NCBI RefSeq assembly: GCF_900108035.1
Contig: NZ_FNVS01000004.1
Location: 124,001-188,000, forward strand
Source: Parabacteroides chinchillae
GTDB lineage: Bacteria; Bacteroidota; Bacteroidia; Bacteroidales; Tannerellaceae
Length of the DNA: 64,000 nucleotides
Reading direction: 5' to 3'
The number at the start of each line of letters is the position of its first letter. The stretch's first letter is position 1. A program made the translations under genes and the position numbers. Below, piece by piece: positions 19,606-30,585 of the stretch. Below the pieces are notes generated by a model. It saw only the letters and a program-made list of their open reading frames with translations. It had not been told where the DNA came from and made no database searches.

Positions 19606-21027
19606 TTACTTGTCTCCTTCCCTGCCGAAATTAAAGTAAGGAGATTCCGTACGGGCACCGTCCATCAGGGCGGCAAGTTCTTCTACTTTGTCCGGAAACT
19701 GTGAGGCAAGATTATGGTCTTCATGAATATCTTTGCTTAAGTCATAAAGTTCCAGGATTGTTTCACCTACAACCGGCTGGCGTATCAGTTTCCAGTTGCC
19801 GGCACGAAGGGCTTCGCGCCCGTTAAGTTCATGAAACTCCCAATATAGGTAATCGTGCTGTTTCTGTTCTCCCTTTCCAAACAAGGTGGGCAAAAAAGAG
19901 ATTCCATCGCCCGGCTGGAGAAGGGTTGTACCGACCAGCTCCGCCAGAGTAGGCATCACATCCCAGAATGCACAAACCTGATCTGTTTTCTTACCCGATT
20001 TGATCTTTCCGGGACACCAGGCCACCATAGGCACACGGATGCCGCCTTCGTATATATCACGCTTAATTCCTCTTAAAGGGCCATAACTACGGAAGAAGTC
20101 CGGGTCGGCACCTCCTTCATGATGAGGGCCGTTATCGCTGGTAAAGATCACCAGCGTATTTTTATCGAGTCCCTGCGCTTTCAGTTCAGCCAATACCTCG
20201 CCCACATACATATCGAGCCGTGACACCATAGCGGCAAAAGAGGCTTTGGGTTGTTCCGAAGTATTATAACCTCCCATCACTTTATCAAACTTGCCGATAT
20301 AAGGTGTTTCATCGAATTTATTTTCATACATCCTGTAAATGGAATCATGCGGCAAGTTGAGTTCGGCATGTGGCAAAGTGTAAGTAAGCATGGCAAAGAA
20401 AGGCCTGTCCCTATTGTCGCGGATAAACCGGAGGGCCTGCTGGTGAATAAGGTCTTGCGAATAGGTTACACATGCATTGTCATTATTCTCCGGCAAAAGC
20501 ACCTTATCTTCATTATGCCACAAATGATCCGGATAAAAAGTATGAGACTGGCGCTGGCAGTTATAACCGTAGAACTCGTCGAATCCCATCTTATTCGGCA
20601 CAGAAACAGAGCCGGGATTACCCAATCCCCATTTACCGAAAATACCGGTTACATACCCAGCCGATTTCATCATCGTTCCCAGTGTATAAGTATCGGCCTC
20701 CATTGGCTGCTGTCCTTCCGGTTTAATCTCTCGGTTACCGCGCACCTGCGAATGTCCGGTATGCAATCCTGTCATTAGTGAACAACGCGAAGGTGCGCTC
20801 ACGGTACAACCAGCATAGTGTTGGGTAAACAAAAGACCTTCCTTCGCCATCCGGTTAATATTAGGCGTTTTAATAATTCGCTGGCCATAACAGCCCACAT
20901 CGCCATACCCTAAATCATCGGCCAGAATATAGATTACATTCAGGGGAACTTCGGGTTTTCCTTTACAACCGACCAGTCCTGCCAACAGGGCGGAACTGAT
21001 TATACATGCTTTTGCCTGTGTTTTCAT
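19606..21027 (-). CDS. Sulfatase, Ser-type (S1 family), lipoprotein
   Basis: Removes sulfate from a sulfated glycan or similar. It is 473 residues with a lipoprotein signal (LVGC, Cys21). The metal site begins at ADDLGYGDVG (Asp37, Asp38). The formylglycine motif is Ser77-A-Pro79-S-Arg81 followed by CSLMTG. A serine takes the place of the cysteine usual in aerobic enzymes, so activation would need an anaerobic radical-SAM maturase (anSME); none is in the window. Cys74, three residues before, is not in the motif. The start overlaps the stop of the VOC gene by 4 bp. Confidence 0.92.
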   Translation of the reverse strand: MKTQAKACIISSALLAGLVGCKGKPEVPLNVIYILADDLGYGDVGCYGQRIIKTPNINRMAKEGLLFTQHYAGCTVSAPSRCSLMTGLHTGHSQVRGNREIKPEGQQPMEADTYTLGTMMKSAGYVTGIFGKWGLGNPGSVSVPNKMGFDEFYGYNCQRQSHTFYPDHLWHNEDKVLLPENNDNACVTYSQDLIHQQALRFIRDNRDRPFFAMLTYTLPHAELNLPHDSIYRMYENKFDETPYIGKFDKVMGGYNTSEQPKASFAAMVSRLDMYVGEVLAELKAQGLDKNTLVIFTSDNGPHHEGGADPDFFRSYGPLRGIKRDIYEGGIRVPMVAWCPGKIKSGKKTDQVCAFWDVMPTLAELVGTTLLQPGDGISFLPTLFGKGEQKQHDYLYWEFHELNGREALRAGNWKLIRQPVVGETILELYDLSKDIHEDHNLASQFPDKVEELAALMDGARTESPYFNFGREGDK

Positions 21028-21407
21028 CTCGTTACAATTTCAACACGGTTTCCATCCGGATCCAATATCACACCTTCATAATATCCGTCTCCGCTCACGC
21101 GGGTTTCGCCGGCAATAACACAACCATCCTCCCTGAACCGTTCCATCATACAGTCTACCTGATCGCGCGTATCTGCATGGAAAGCCAAGTGAGCCAAACC
21201 GATATGTTCGGGCAGATAAAATTCCGTAATATCATTCCGCTGCATAATCTCCAAGGAGGGTCCACTCTCGAAAGAGACAAAATAGGAGGAAAAACCTTTC
21301 TTGGGATTCACATATTTTTCATTGCTTTTCCCGTCAAAATACTGTACATAGAAATCGCGGAGGCGTTCCGGATCATTTGTCCAGAGAGCAATGTGAGTGA
21401 GTTGCAT
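21024..21407 (-). CDS. VOC (glyoxalase/bleomycin-resistance) family protein
   Basis: A 127-residue metal-dependent VOC fold with paired beta-alpha-beta modules. It starts MQLTHIALWTNDPERLRDFY and has the ligands His5, an internal HLAFHAD and the C-terminal DPDGNRVEIV. The reaction cannot be named. It is the first gene of the VOC-sulfatase-YfcC block and overlaps the sulfatase start by 4 bp, so the two are translationally coupled. Confidence 0.85.
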   Translation of the reverse strand: MQLTHIALWTNDPERLRDFYVQYFDGKSNEKYVNPKKGFSSYFVSFESGPSLEIMQRNDITEFYLPEHIGLAHLAFHADTRDQVDCMMERFREDGCVIAGETRVSGDGYYEGVILDPDGNRVEIVTR

Positions 21408-21430
21408 AATAATCAGATTTTAATGATTCA

Positions 21431-21438
21431 CAAAAGTA
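21431..21438 (-). promoter_or_regulatory. -7 box of the VOC-sulfatase-YfcC operon
   Basis: TACTTTTG on the minus strand, 24 bp before the VOC start and just after the sufD terminator. The accessory block therefore has its own promoter. Confidence 0.55.
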
Positions 21439-21441
21439 AAC

Positions 21442-21482
21442 AAAAAACCCGGATAACATATAACGACTGTTATCCGGGTTTT
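21442..21482 (-). terminator. Terminator of the suf operon
   Basis: Perfect hairpin AAAACCCGGATAACA...TGTTATCCGGGTTTT, 18 bp after the sufD stop, with T/A runs on both sides. Confidence 0.8.
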
Positions 21483-21499
21483 CGGTATTGTTTATCTTA

Positions 21500-22843
21500 T
21501 TATTTGCAAATACGGCAACTGGCACATTTGGTAAGTTCCCCTCTGAAACGTTTCTCTACCAACTTATGCAAACGGTCTTTCAATACATCCAGGCGTACGT
21601 GGTCTATCACGTCTGCCGTGAAAGCAACGCTCAACAGCATACGTGCTTCATCACGTGGAATACCGCGGCTTTGCATATAAAAGAGAGCATTCTCATCCAA
21701 TTGTCCTGTCGTCATACCGTGCGAGCACTTTACATCGTCAGCATAGATTTCCAACTGGGGTTTACTGTACATACGCGCTTCGCGGGTGGCACACAGATTC
21801 CGGTTGGTTTGGTAAGCTTCCGTCTTCTGGGCACCCTCTTTTACAAAAATACGTCCGCTGAAAGCACCTACGGCACGATCGTTCAACACATTCTTGAATA
21901 GTTCGTTGCTGGTGCAATGAGAAACGGCATGCGTTATGTGGCTATAGGTATCCACTTGTTGCTGCTTATCCAAGATAGACATACCGCACAAGTTAGTCTC
22001 GGCATTCTCTCCGTTCAATTCGATATAGTAATTATTACGGGTAAGGCCGTTATTCAAAGTAATGCCGTTTACCAGCACATTTGAGGAGGCCTCCTGTTTT
22101 ACATGAAGTGAAGAGAAGCGAGTAGTAGACTCACTACTTTCTTCCAGATCGTAATAATCAAAATAAGCACCTTCGCCTGCGAATATCTCAATCACCTGGG
22201 TAGACAGGAATTTGACATCATCAATACTATGATCACAAACCAGCAACTTTGCCTCGGAATGAGGTTCCATAATCACCAGAATACGGCGATTGGCCATCGT
22301 GTCCACGTCGCTGCGAAATATATTAACCAACTGGATAGGGCGTTCTACCACCACATTCTTTGGTATATACAAAACAAAACCGTCCTGAGCCAGCATCGTG
22401 TTCAAAGCTATAATGCCATCTTTACTGCTCGAGGCAGCCTTACCATAGTAACGGGCTGCTATTTCCGGATGTTGTTCGGTAAAAGTTTTCAATCCTCCGA
22501 CATAGACCCCTTCCGGCAAATTTGCTTTGGGCAATTCTTTATCATAAAAAGAATCATTTACAACAAAATAAAGGGAGGTACTCATATTCGGTACATCACA
22601 GCGAAATACATCATACGGGTTTACAGGAATATCCAAACGGTTGATATTGATCCCGTAATCCGGAGTAAATGCCAGAGCTACATCCGTATATTTATAATCT
22701 TCGCCCTTTACAGAAGGAAAGCCCAGCCTTTCAAAATCAGCTAATGCCTGTGCACGCGGAGCATTCATCACCTCCGAGGCATGACGGCATACAAGGTCTT
22801 CACATTGTGCAAAAAGCTCGATATACTGCTGTTCTGCTTTCAT
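21500..22843 (-). CDS. sufD: Fe-S cluster assembly protein SufD
   Basis: Scaffold partner of SufB in the SufBC2D complex. From the chosen ATG at 22843 (MKAEQQYIELF) it is 447 residues. The frame is open upstream into sufC, and an alternative ATG at 22852 overlaps the sufC stop. The right-handed beta-helix core contains the conserved C-terminal DDVKCSHGMTTGQLDENALFYMQSRGI. It is the last gene of rimP-nusA-infB-cvpA-sufBCD and has a strong terminator. Confidence 0.93.
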   Translation of the reverse strand: MKAEQQYIELFAQCEDLVCRHASEVMNAPRAQALADFERLGFPSVKGEDYKYTDVALAFTPDYGININRLDIPVNPYDVFRCDVPNMSTSLYFVVNDSFYDKELPKANLPEGVYVGGLKTFTEQHPEIAARYYGKAASSSKDGIIALNTMLAQDGFVLYIPKNVVVERPIQLVNIFRSDVDTMANRRILVIMEPHSEAKLLVCDHSIDDVKFLSTQVIEIFAGEGAYFDYYDLEESSESTTRFSSLHVKQEASSNVLVNGITLNNGLTRNNYYIELNGENAETNLCGMSILDKQQQVDTYSHITHAVSHCTSNELFKNVLNDRAVGAFSGRIFVKEGAQKTEAYQTNRNLCATREARMYSKPQLEIYADDVKCSHGMTTGQLDENALFYMQSRGIPRDEARMLLSVAFTADVIDHVRLDVLKDRLHKLVEKRFRGELTKCASCRICK

Positions 22844-22844
22844 A

Positions 22845-23600
22845 TTATTCATCCCCCATCTCTTTCTTGATCCAGTCGTAACCCTTTTCTTCAAGTTCGA
22901 GAGCCAGTTCGGGACCGGCTGTCTTCACAATACGCCCTTTGTAAAGAACGTGTACCACATCCGGCTTAATATAATCCAGCAAACGCTGATAGTGAGTAAT
23001 TACAATTGCTGCATTTTCAGGAGTTCTCAGCTTGTTTACTCCATTAGCCACAATACGCAGGGCATCAATATCCAAACCGGAATCGGTTTCATCCAGAATT
23101 GCCAGTTTAGGTTCGAGCATTGCCATCTGGAATATTTCATTACGTTTCTTTTCACCACCAGAGAAACCTTCATTCACACTACGGTTTGCCAGCTTATTAT
23201 CCAGTTCGACAATTGCACGCTTTTCACGCATCAACTTCAGGAAATCGGTAGCCGATACAGGAGGTTGGCCATTATACTTACGATGTTCGTTCAAAGCAGC
23301 ACGCATAAAGTTCACCATACTTACACCCGGGATTTCCACCGGGTATTGAAAGCTCAGGAAGATACCTTCCCTACTGCGGTCTTCGGGCGAAAGCTCCAAC
23401 AAATCCTTGCCATTGAAAGTGACTTCCCCTTCGGTCACTTCAAAAGCAGGATTCCCCACCAATACACTGCTTAACGTACTTTTGCCGGAACCGTTCGGTC
23501 CCATGATTGCATGTATTTCACCGGCCTTAACCGACAAGTTTATACCTTTCAATATCTCTTTGCCATTTACATTGGCATGTAAGTTCTTTATCTCTAACAT
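22845..23600 (-). CDS. sufC: Fe-S cluster assembly ATPase SufC
   Basis: ABC-type ATPase that drives shape change of SufBD. The 251-residue protein has Walker [10 protein letters not shown] (near residue 35), an unusual signature [14 protein letters not shown] and Walker [17 protein letters not shown], all diagnostic of SufC. It is cytoplasmic. It begins 15 bp after the sufB stop and ends at the sufD start. Confidence 0.96.
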   Translation of the reverse strand: MLEIKNLHANVNGKEILKGINLSVKAGEIHAIMGPNGSGKSTLSSVLVGNPAFEVTEGEVTFNGKDLLELSPEDRSREGIFLSFQYPVEIPGVSMVNFMRAALNEHRKYNGQPPVSATDFLKLMREKRAIVELDNKLANRSVNEGFSGGEKKRNEIFQMAMLEPKLAILDETDSGLDIDALRIVANGVNKLRTPENAAIVITHYQRLLDYIKPDVVHVLYKGRIVKTAGPELALELEEKGYDWIKKEMGDE

Positions 23601-23615
23601 ACATTTATATTTTTA

Positions 23616-25061
23616 TCATCCTACACTACCTTCCAACGATATAGTCAACAATTTCTGTGCTTCGACAGCAAATTCCATCGGAAGTTTGTTCATAACCTCA
23701 CGGGCATACCCGTTTACAATCAACCCAACTGCCTCTTCAACCGAAATACCGCGTTGCTGACAATAGAACAACTGCTCTTCACTAATCTTGCTGGTAGTTG
23801 CTTCATGCTCTACCACAGCTGTCTCATTCTGAATATCGGCATACGGAAAAGTATGGGCACCACAAGTAGAACTCAGCAATAAACTGTCACACTGGCTATG
23901 GTTGCGTGCACCCTCCGCACGGGGTGAAACCTTAACCAACCCGCGATAGCTGTTCTGACTATGACCGGCAGAAATACCTTTAGAAACAATCGTACTACGT
24001 GTATTCTTTCCCAAATGGATCATCTTCGTACCTGTATCGGCCTGCTGATAATTATTTGTGACAGCCACTGAATAAAATTCGCCAACCGAATTATTTCCTG
24101 CTAAAATACAACTTGGATATTTCCAGGTAATAGCAGATCCGGTTTCTACCTGTGTCCAGGATATTTTACTACCCTCACCCTTACATAAACCACGTTTGGT
24201 AACGAAATTATAGATACCGCCTTTTCCTTCTTTATCGCCTGGATACCAGTTCTGTACCGTAGAATATTTCACCTCTGCATGTTCTTTTGCTACAATTTCT
24301 ACAATTGCCGCATGCAACTGATTCTCGTCACGCATCGGAGCCGTACATCCTTCCAGATAACTTACATAAGCCTCATCATCGGCAACAATCAATGTACGTT
24401 CAAACTGTCCGGTATTGGCTGCATTGATACGGAAATAAGTACTTAGTTCCATCGGACAACGGACACCTTTCGGTATATATACAAACGAACCGTCCGAGAA
24501 AACGGCAGAGTTCAAAGCTGCAAAGAAATTATCACGATAACCAACCACACTTCCCAAATATTCCTGTACCAGGTCGGGATGATGTTGAACAGCTTCGCTA
24601 AAAGAACAGAATATAACCCCCTTCTCCGCCAAGTTTTCTTTAAAGGTAGTTTTAACAGATACACTGTCCATGACGGCATCTACAGCCATGCCGCTTAAAT
24701 GCTTCTGTTCTTCCAACGGAATACCTAATTTATCGAATGTTTTCAACAATTCCGGATCAACCTCATCCAGGCTCTTCGGGCCTTCTTTCTTTTTTGGAGC
24801 TGCATAATAAATAATGTCCTGGTAATTTATTGCCGGAATCGTAAGGTGAGGCCATTTAGGCATTTCCAGTGTAAGCCAGTGGTGGTATGCCTTCAGGCGG
24901 AACTCGAGCAACCACTCGGGTTCATTCTTTTTAGCAGAAATAATACGTACCGTCTCTTCATCCAGCCCCCGGTGAATCGTTTCCGTATCAATCTCGGTAA
25001 CAAAACCGTATTTATAGTCGCCACTTGTTACCTCATTAATTATATCATTTGATTCTTGCAT
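23616..25061 (-). CDS. sufB: Fe-S cluster assembly protein SufB
   Basis: Main scaffold subunit on which Fe-S clusters are built. The 481-residue length is normal. Recognisable blocks include [34 protein letters not shown] (conserved Cys), and the C-terminal core [11 protein letters not shown] with the cluster Cys. It starts 2 bp after the cvpA-like gene. Confidence 0.96.
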   Translation of the reverse strand: MQESNDIINEVTSGDYKYGFVTEIDTETIHRGLDEETVRIISAKKNEPEWLLEFRLKAYHHWLTLEMPKWPHLTIPAINYQDIIYYAAPKKKEGPKSLDEVDPELLKTFDKLGIPLEEQKHLSGMAVDAVMDSVSVKTTFKENLAEKGVIFCSFSEAVQHHPDLVQEYLGSVVGYRDNFFAALNSAVFSDGSFVYIPKGVRCPMELSTYFRINAANTGQFERTLIVADDEAYVSYLEGCTAPMRDENQLHAAIVEIVAKEHAEVKYSTVQNWYPGDKEGKGGIYNFVTKRGLCKGEGSKISWTQVETGSAITWKYPSCILAGNNSVGEFYSVAVTNNYQQADTGTKMIHLGKNTRSTIVSKGISAGHSQNSYRGLVKVSPRAEGARNHSQCDSLLLSSTCGAHTFPYADIQNETAVVEHEATTSKISEEQLFYCQQRGISVEEAVGLIVNGYAREVMNKLPMEFAVEAQKLLTISLEGSVG

Positions 25062-25063
25062 AT

Positions 25064-25579
25064 TTATATATTTGATTTTATACCATTTACTCCTTCTTTA
25101 AAAAACAAATTATCAAAGTAAATGGTTGGAATAATCTTTATCACGGTATGATAAAACCGGGATTCTACCTTTGCCTGTCTCGGTATAAGGACCGAACCTT
25201 TGTCTACCTCTTCCAGACCGTTCAGTATTAAACTTACAAATCCCATCATAAAACATAGCCCCAACACTCCACCGGCCAGATGGTTCAATACCCCCAACGG
25301 AGTAACGCCTACTATACGGCTTACTACTTCCCCGGCCAATAACACAACTCCTACAATCAACAAGAATCCTGCCACATAGCTGAGAATTGTTACACCTTCC
25401 GCCGGAAACCAATCCAAAGCAATGATATATCCTTTTAGCCAAGAAGCTACCCGGGTACAAAAAAAGATTGCAACAAAAAGGGCTATAAGCGAAACAACCT
25501 GTTTGATGACTCCATCAAACAGGCCCTTTACAAATCCTATTCCTGCCAGACATAGTAATGTAATGTCCAACCAGTTCAT
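25064..25579 (-). CDS. CvpA family membrane protein
   Basis: Inner-membrane protein of 171 residues with four predicted TM helices, opening [23 protein letters not shown] as CvpA proteins do. CvpA is linked to colicin V export and to bile or envelope stress; its exact role is unsettled. It sits between infB and sufB with 2-bp gaps on each side, so it is part of the same operon. Confidence 0.88.
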   Translation of the reverse strand: MNWLDITLLCLAGIGFVKGLFDGVIKQVVSLIALFVAIFFCTRVASWLKGYIIALDWFPAEGVTILSYVAGFLLIVGVVLLAGEVVSRIVGVTPLGVLNHLAGGVLGLCFMMGFVSLILNGLEEVDKGSVLIPRQAKVESRFYHTVIKIIPTIYFDNLFFKEGVNGIKSNI

Positions 25580-25581
25580 AG

Positions 25582-28521
25582 CTATAACGTCTTTTTTACT
25601 TCTGTTTCTTCGTATGACTCGATGATGTCACCCACCTGAATGTCGTTGAAATTAGTAATATTCAAACCACAATCCAAGCCGGAAACCACCTCTTTCACAT
25701 CATCTTTGAAACGTTTCAAAGATCCCAGTTCTCCGGAATAGATTACGATACCGTCACGAATCAAACGAATCTTATTCGTGCGCTTGATCTTACCTTCCCG
25801 AACCATACATCCAGCAACCGTACCAACCTTGGTAATCTTGAATACCTGCTGAACTTCCACGTTGGCCGTAATCTCTTCCTTAATTTCAGGAGAAAGCATA
25901 CCTTCCATTGCACTCTTCACTTCTTCTATTGCATCGTAGATAATTGAGTACAGACGGATTTCAACGCCATCTTTTTCCGCATTACGGCGAGCCTGTACAG
26001 ACGGACGCACCTGGAACCCGATAATAATAGCATTTGACGCAGCAGCAAGTACTACATCCGATTCGGATATCTGACCAACAGCCTTATGAATTACATTCAC
26101 CTGGATTTCTTCGGTTGACAAACGTATCAGTGAATCTGACAAAGCTTCTACAGAACCATCCACGTCACCTTTAACAATCACATTCAGTTCCTGGAAGTTT
26201 CCAACAGCTATACGGCGGCCTATATCATCCAGTGTCAGCATCTTCTGAGTACGAATACCTAATTCACGCTGCAACTGTTCACGACGCGTTGCGATCTCAC
26301 GTGCTTCCTGTTCCGTTTCCAATACATTAAATGTATCACCGGCCTGAGGCGCACCGTTCAAACCTAAAATCATAACCGGTTCTGACGGACCTGCTTTTTC
26401 AACGCGCTGGTTACGCTCGTTAAACATCGCTTTGATACGTCCGTGATGGGTACCGGCCAATACAATGTCACCCATCTTTAATGTACCGTTTTCTACCAAC
26501 ACTGTCGATACATAACCACGTCCTTTATCCAGCGATGATTCAATAATTGAACCGACAGCACGCTTCTTCGGATTGGCTTTCAAATCTAACAAGTCGGCTT
26601 CCAACAATACCTTTTCAAGCAATTCTTCGATACCAACACCTTTTTTGGCTGAGATCTCCTGGCTCTGGTATTTACCACCCCAGTCTTCCACCAGATAATT
26701 CATATTTGCCAGCTCTTCCTTGATTTTCTCAGGATTTGCATGTGGCTTATCGATCTTATTAATTGCAAATACGATAGGAACACCTGCAGCCGATGCGTGG
26801 TTAATCGCTTCAATAGTCTGTGGCATCACGTTATCATCGGCAGCAACAATAATAATTGCAATATCCGTCACCTTCGCACCACGGGCACGCATGGCAGTAA
26901 ATGCCTCGTGACCCGGAGTATCCAGGAATGTAATACGTCGGCCACTTGCCAACTTCACATTATAAGCACCGATATGCTGCGTGATACCTCCGGCTTCACC
27001 GGCAATCACATTCGCGCTACGGATATTATCCAGCAAAGATGTTTTACCGTGGTCTACGTGTCCCATCACTGTTACGATAGGCGGACGCGAAACCCAGTCA
27101 TCTTCATTATCTTCATCTGCGTCTGCCTTAATGGCTTCTACTACTTCAGCACTCACATATTCAGTTTTGAAACCAAATTCTTCTGCTACGATATTGATTG
27201 TTTCGGCATCCAAACGCTGGTTTATAGAAACCATCATGCCGATACTCATACAAGTACCGATAACTTGTGTCACCGGAACATCCATCATATTAGCCAAATC
27301 ATTAGCCGTAACGAACTCTGTAAGTTTCAATATTTTGCTTTCACGTTCTTCCTGTTCCTGCAATTCGTGTTCACGTTTTTGAACAGCATCACGTTTATCA
27401 CGGCGATATTTAGCACCCTTATTGTTCTTATTACCCTTATTCGTCAGACGTGCCAACGTTTCTTTAATTTGTTTCTGAACATCCTCTTCGCTAACTTCGA
27501 CCTTTACAGGTTTCTTCAGACGAGGCTTACGTTCATCACGCTGAGCACGGGTAAAGTTTGTCCCCGGAGTGTTGTTTACATCCACCCGATCTTTTTTGAT
27601 GCGTTTACGTTTTTTCTTCGCATCATTTTCCTCACCGGCTTTCACCGGCGTACCTGGCTTAGGAGCGGCATTTGCATCCTTTGGACCTTTAAACGGGCCA
27701 TTCGGATTATTCGGTTTATTTCCGGCAAATTTTTGCTTCTCATCCCGCTCTTTTCTCTTTTCCTCTTTCGTCTTCTTTTTAGGACGGGTTGATTGATTCA
27801 GAGCATTCAGGTCTATCTTTCCGGTAACTTTAATTTTCGATTCAAACTTCGGAGTATTGAGTCGGAAAACAGCCTCGTCAGAGTCATCACTAGAGGCAGT
27901 AGTGTCGTCTTTTATTTCGACTTCTTTACCAGAGTTTACTTTTTCAGCACCAACTACAACCTCGGGCTGCTTCTTTTCGGCTTTTTCTTCTTTCACAACT
28001 ATAACTTTTTCTTCTTTTTTCTCCTCAGCTTTAAATTCCTGTACAACAGCTGGTTTTTCTACCGGCTTCTTTTCCACAACAGGAACAGGTTTAGCAACCG
28101 GAACATCCTGTAAAGGCTTTGTATGCTCTTTTACAGCAACCGGTTCTTCTTTTTTCACTACAGGTTCTTCTTTTACCGTAGGCTTTTCCTGTGTTTTTTT
28201 ATGGGAGTTATCCAGATCTATCCGTCCTTTAGTCACAAACTTAGGTTTCAAATCTTCCGGAATTTCCGTTTTAATTTCTGAAGGCCTCTCTTCTTTCACA
28301 GAAGGAGTCTCTTTTTGGACGCGTTCTGCCGCAAAACGATTATAATAATCTTTCTCCGGCATATCTTTTCCAAACTCTTTTACGAGCAAAGCATACTGTT
28401 CATCACTGATTCTCGTATTGGGATTATCCTCAACCGAGAACCCTTTTCGGTGCAGGAATTCAACAACCGTGTTGATTCCCACGTTTAATTTTCTCTGTAC
28501 TTGAATTAATTTTATAGGCAT
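25582..28521 (-). CDS. infB: Translation initiation factor IF-2
   Basis: GTPase that places initiator tRNA on the 30S subunit. At 979 residues it has the long charged N-terminal region (about 60-400, rich in Lys, Glu and Pro) usual in Bacteroidales. The G domain holds GHVDHGKTS (near 487), [12 protein letters not shown] and NKIDKP, followed by the C-terminal IF-2 domains. An IF2-N helix module opens the protein ([15 protein letters not shown]). It lies between nusA (20-bp gap) and cvpA. Confidence 0.97.
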   Translation of the reverse strand: MPIKLIQVQRKLNVGINTVVEFLHRKGFSVEDNPNTRISDEQYALLVKEFGKDMPEKDYYNRFAAERVQKETPSVKEERPSEIKTEIPEDLKPKFVTKGRIDLDNSHKKTQEKPTVKEEPVVKKEEPVAVKEHTKPLQDVPVAKPVPVVEKKPVEKPAVVQEFKAEEKKEEKVIVVKEEKAEKKQPEVVVGAEKVNSGKEVEIKDDTTASSDDSDEAVFRLNTPKFESKIKVTGKIDLNALNQSTRPKKKTKEEKRKERDEKQKFAGNKPNNPNGPFKGPKDANAAPKPGTPVKAGEENDAKKKRKRIKKDRVDVNNTPGTNFTRAQRDERKPRLKKPVKVEVSEEDVQKQIKETLARLTNKGNKNNKGAKYRRDKRDAVQKREHELQEQEERESKILKLTEFVTANDLANMMDVPVTQVIGTCMSIGMMVSINQRLDAETINIVAEEFGFKTEYVSAEVVEAIKADADEDNEDDWVSRPPIVTVMGHVDHGKTSLLDNIRSANVIAGEAGGITQHIGAYNVKLASGRRITFLDTPGHEAFTAMRARGAKVTDIAIIIVAADDNVMPQTIEAINHASAAGVPIVFAINKIDKPHANPEKIKEELANMNYLVEDWGGKYQSQEISAKKGVGIEELLEKVLLEADLLDLKANPKKRAVGSIIESSLDKGRGYVSTVLVENGTLKMGDIVLAGTHHGRIKAMFNERNQRVEKAGPSEPVMILGLNGAPQAGDTFNVLETEQEAREIATRREQLQRELGIRTQKMLTLDDIGRRIAVGNFQELNVIVKGDVDGSVEALSDSLIRLSTEEIQVNVIHKAVGQISESDVVLAAASNAIIIGFQVRPSVQARRNAEKDGVEIRLYSIIYDAIEEVKSAMEGMLSPEIKEEITANVEVQQVFKITKVGTVAGCMVREGKIKRTNKIRLIRDGIVIYSGELGSLKRFKDDVKEVVSGLDCGLNITNFNDIQVGDIIESYEETEVKKTL

Positions 28522-28541
28522 ATCTAACTTTGTCGTAATAC

Positions 28542-29810
28542 TTATTCGTTGTCTCCATCATCCTCAAATTCGGCAGATAAAATAGCAAGTACCTCGTCGA
28601 CTGTTTGTTCTTCAAGGTCAGCACGTTCCACAATCTCGTCGCGATTCATAGCAAGAACACCTTTTGCTGTATAGCAACCTATGTTCTTAAGCGCATCGAT
28701 TACCCAGCTGTCTATTTCATCTGCAAATTCATCCAGATAAATATCTTCTTCATCAGCACCTTCTATATCCCGGAATACATCAATTGTATATTCGGTCAAC
28801 ATACAAGCGAGTTTAATATTCAAACCGCCTTTACCGATAGCTAATGAAACTTCTTCGGGACGAAGATAAACCTCTGCCTTACGTTCTTCTTCGTTCACAC
28901 GTATAGATGAAATCTTTGCCGGGCTTAATGCTCGTTGTATGAACAACGACACATTGGATGTATAATTAATTACATCGATATTCTCGTTTCTTAACTCACG
29001 GACAATTCCGTGAATACGAGAACCTTTCATTCCAACACAAGCGCCCACCGGGTCAATACGGTCATCATATGATTCCACTGCAACTTTGGCTCTTTCACCC
29101 GGGATACGGGCAATAGCCTTAATGGTAATCAGACCATCATTAATTTCCGGCACTTCCAATTCAAAAAGACGCTGCAGGAACACTTTGTCTGTACGCGAAA
29201 GTATAATTTTCGGATTATTGTTATAATTATCCACTCGTTGTACAATAGCACGAACGGTTTCTCCTTTACGATAAAAATCGGTAGGGATCTGTTCCGATTT
29301 CGGGAGCAGCAACTCATTTCCCTCATCATCCAGCAACAGAATCTCTTTTTTCCATACCTGATATACATCAGCCGCAATAATAGATCCGATTCTGTCTTTA
29401 TATTTCGCGTATAAACTATCTTTTTGCAATTCAAGTATTTTAGAAGCCAAAGTTTGACGCAGGTTCAGGATAGCACGACGGCCAAAATCTGCAAAATGTA
29501 CTTCATCCGTTACTTCTTCACCCACTTCACAGTCGGCATCAATCTTACGGGCCTCGGTCAAAGTAAGTTGCAGGTTAGAGTCTTCCAATTCATCATCTGC
29601 TACCACCGTACGGTTTCTCCAAATTTCAAAGTCACCTTTTTCGGGGTTGATAATTACATCATAATTTTCATCAGTGCCAAACATCTTAGCTATAACGTTT
29701 CGGAAAGAGTCTTCCAATACGCTAATCATTGTCTCCTTATCTATATTTTTCAACTCCTTGAACTCCGCAAGGGTGTCAATCATACTGATTGTTTCCTCTT
29801 TTCTGGCCAT
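28542..29810 (-). CDS. nusA: Transcription termination/antitermination factor NusA
   Basis: RNA polymerase-associated pausing and antitermination factor of 422 residues, shorter than the enterobacterial form and lacking its second C-terminal repeat. It shows the N-terminal polymerase-binding domain, the S1 domain (near 130-200), KH1 with [14 protein letters not shown] (near 245) and KH2 with [13 protein letters not shown] (near 315), plus an acidic tail. It starts 3 bp after rimP. Confidence 0.95.
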   Translation of the reverse strand: MARKEETISMIDTLAEFKELKNIDKETMISVLEDSFRNVIAKMFGTDENYDVIINPEKGDFEIWRNRTVVADDELEDSNLQLTLTEARKIDADCEVGEEVTDEVHFADFGRRAILNLRQTLASKILELQKDSLYAKYKDRIGSIIAADVYQVWKKEILLLDDEGNELLLPKSEQIPTDFYRKGETVRAIVQRVDNYNNNPKIILSRTDKVFLQRLFELEVPEINDGLITIKAIARIPGERAKVAVESYDDRIDPVGACVGMKGSRIHGIVRELRNENIDVINYTSNVSLFIQRALSPAKISSIRVNEEERKAEVYLRPEEVSLAIGKGGLNIKLACMLTEYTIDVFRDIEGADEEDIYLDEFADEIDSWVIDALKNIGCYTAKGVLAMNRDEIVERADLEEQTVDEVLAILSAEFEDDGDNE

Positions 29811-29813
29811 AAT

Positions 29814-30281
29814 TTACTTGAATCTTATTAAGTATTTTGTATATTTTATTTCATCAAATGTATACGACTGATCATCCTGCACAGTTACTTTTCGCTTTGC
29901 ACCTTCCGGTTTGATCTGCTTTTCAACGGTAACAACCACACCGGTTTCATCCGCCGATTTCAGCACACCTGCCAACTTGACTCCGTTTTTAAGCAACATT
30001 TCCACTTCATTGCCAATATTCTTAACATATTGGCGAAGAACCTTAAATGCAGATGTGATGCCCGCCGATCCAACTTCCAGTTCATAGTCTTCCACATCCC
30101 GGTCCAGATGTTCTTCCAGATAACGGCTCAATTCTGCACAGTCGTCAATACAAACACCCTCATCATTATCAATCTCGACAATAATAAGATTTCCCGGTTT
30201 AATAACTATATCCACTAAAAAATTGTCTGAAGAGGCTAATTTTTCCTCGACCAACTGGCTTACTACACTTTTTTCAATCAT
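29814..30281 (-). CDS. rimP: Ribosome maturation factor RimP
   Basis: Assists assembly of the 30S subunit. The 155-residue protein starts at the ATG at 30281 (MIEKSVVSQLV); the frame also has a TTG two codons upstream, which is less likely. Typical blocks are DCAELSRYLEE and DYELEVGSAGI, the latter being the RimP signature. It is the promoter-proximal gene of the long rimP-sufD operon. Confidence 0.94.
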   Translation of the reverse strand: MIEKSVVSQLVEEKLASSDNFLVDIVIKPGNLIIVEIDNDEGVCIDDCAELSRYLEEHLDRDVEDYELEVGSAGITSAFKVLRQYVKNIGNEVEMLLKNGVKLAGVLKSADETGVVVTVEKQIKPEGAKRKVTVQDDQSYTFDEIKYTKYLIRFK

Positions 30282-30347
30282 ATACAAACAGTTGAGAACA
30301 AAAGAAGGGGACTACCCGCCCCCTCCTCATCTTCGCTTAATCGCTTG

Positions 30348-30355
30348 CAAATATA
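30348..30355 (-). promoter_or_regulatory. -7 box of the rimP-sufD operon
   Basis: TATATTTG on the minus strand, 67 bp before the rimP ATG. It is the only good TAnnTTTG match seen upstream of this run; all internal gaps are 20 bp or less. Confidence 0.55.
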
Positions 30356-30391
30356 CAAATTGTCAACGACTTTACAAAGAAATATGTATTT

Positions 30392-30422
30392 TTTGTGCAA
30401 ATACTCTTTTTCATTATCTTTG
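30392..30422 (+). promoter_or_regulatory. Promoter of the thiamine operon
   Basis: TTTG (30392-30395), a 19-bp spacer and TATCTTTG (30415-30422). Transcription would begin about 5-8 bp later, just at the 5' edge of the TPP riboswitch. Confidence 0.75.
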
Positions 30423-30431
30423 CCACCGAAT

Positions 30432-30530
30432 ACAAAGGGGTGCTTGTACCGATTCGTTCTGATAAGGTTGCAGGCTGAGATTATACCCATAGAACCTGAT
30501 ACGGGTAATGCCGGCGCAGGGAAATTGAAT
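30432..30530 (+). promoter_or_regulatory. TPP riboswitch (THI element)
   Basis: The conserved THI blocks are present in order: AAGGGGTGC at 30434-30443, GGCTGAGA at 30473-30480, ATACCC near 30483-30488, GAACCTGAT at 30492-30500 and CGGGTAATGCCGGCGCAGGG near 30502-30521. It binds thiamine pyrophosphate and represses the genes below. It ends about 55 bp before the receptor ATG; no clear terminator hairpin lies between, so control may be of translation. Confidence 0.95.
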
Positions 30531-30585
30531 CAATACTCACTCCTCCACTATTCAACCATTTCGTTTTAAATAAAAAGGCAAAAGG

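Noticed and set aside
22844-22894. Longer sufD beginning inside sufC
   Set aside because: The extra residues are basic and derived from sufC codons in another frame. Starts at 22852 or 22843 give a normal N-terminus.
26740-27792. 350-codon plus-strand open frame
   Set aside because: It is antisense to infB, in a region where the IF-2 frame is certain. Its composition (Phe, Ile, Cys and Thr runs) is what reverse-read Lys/Glu-rich codons give.
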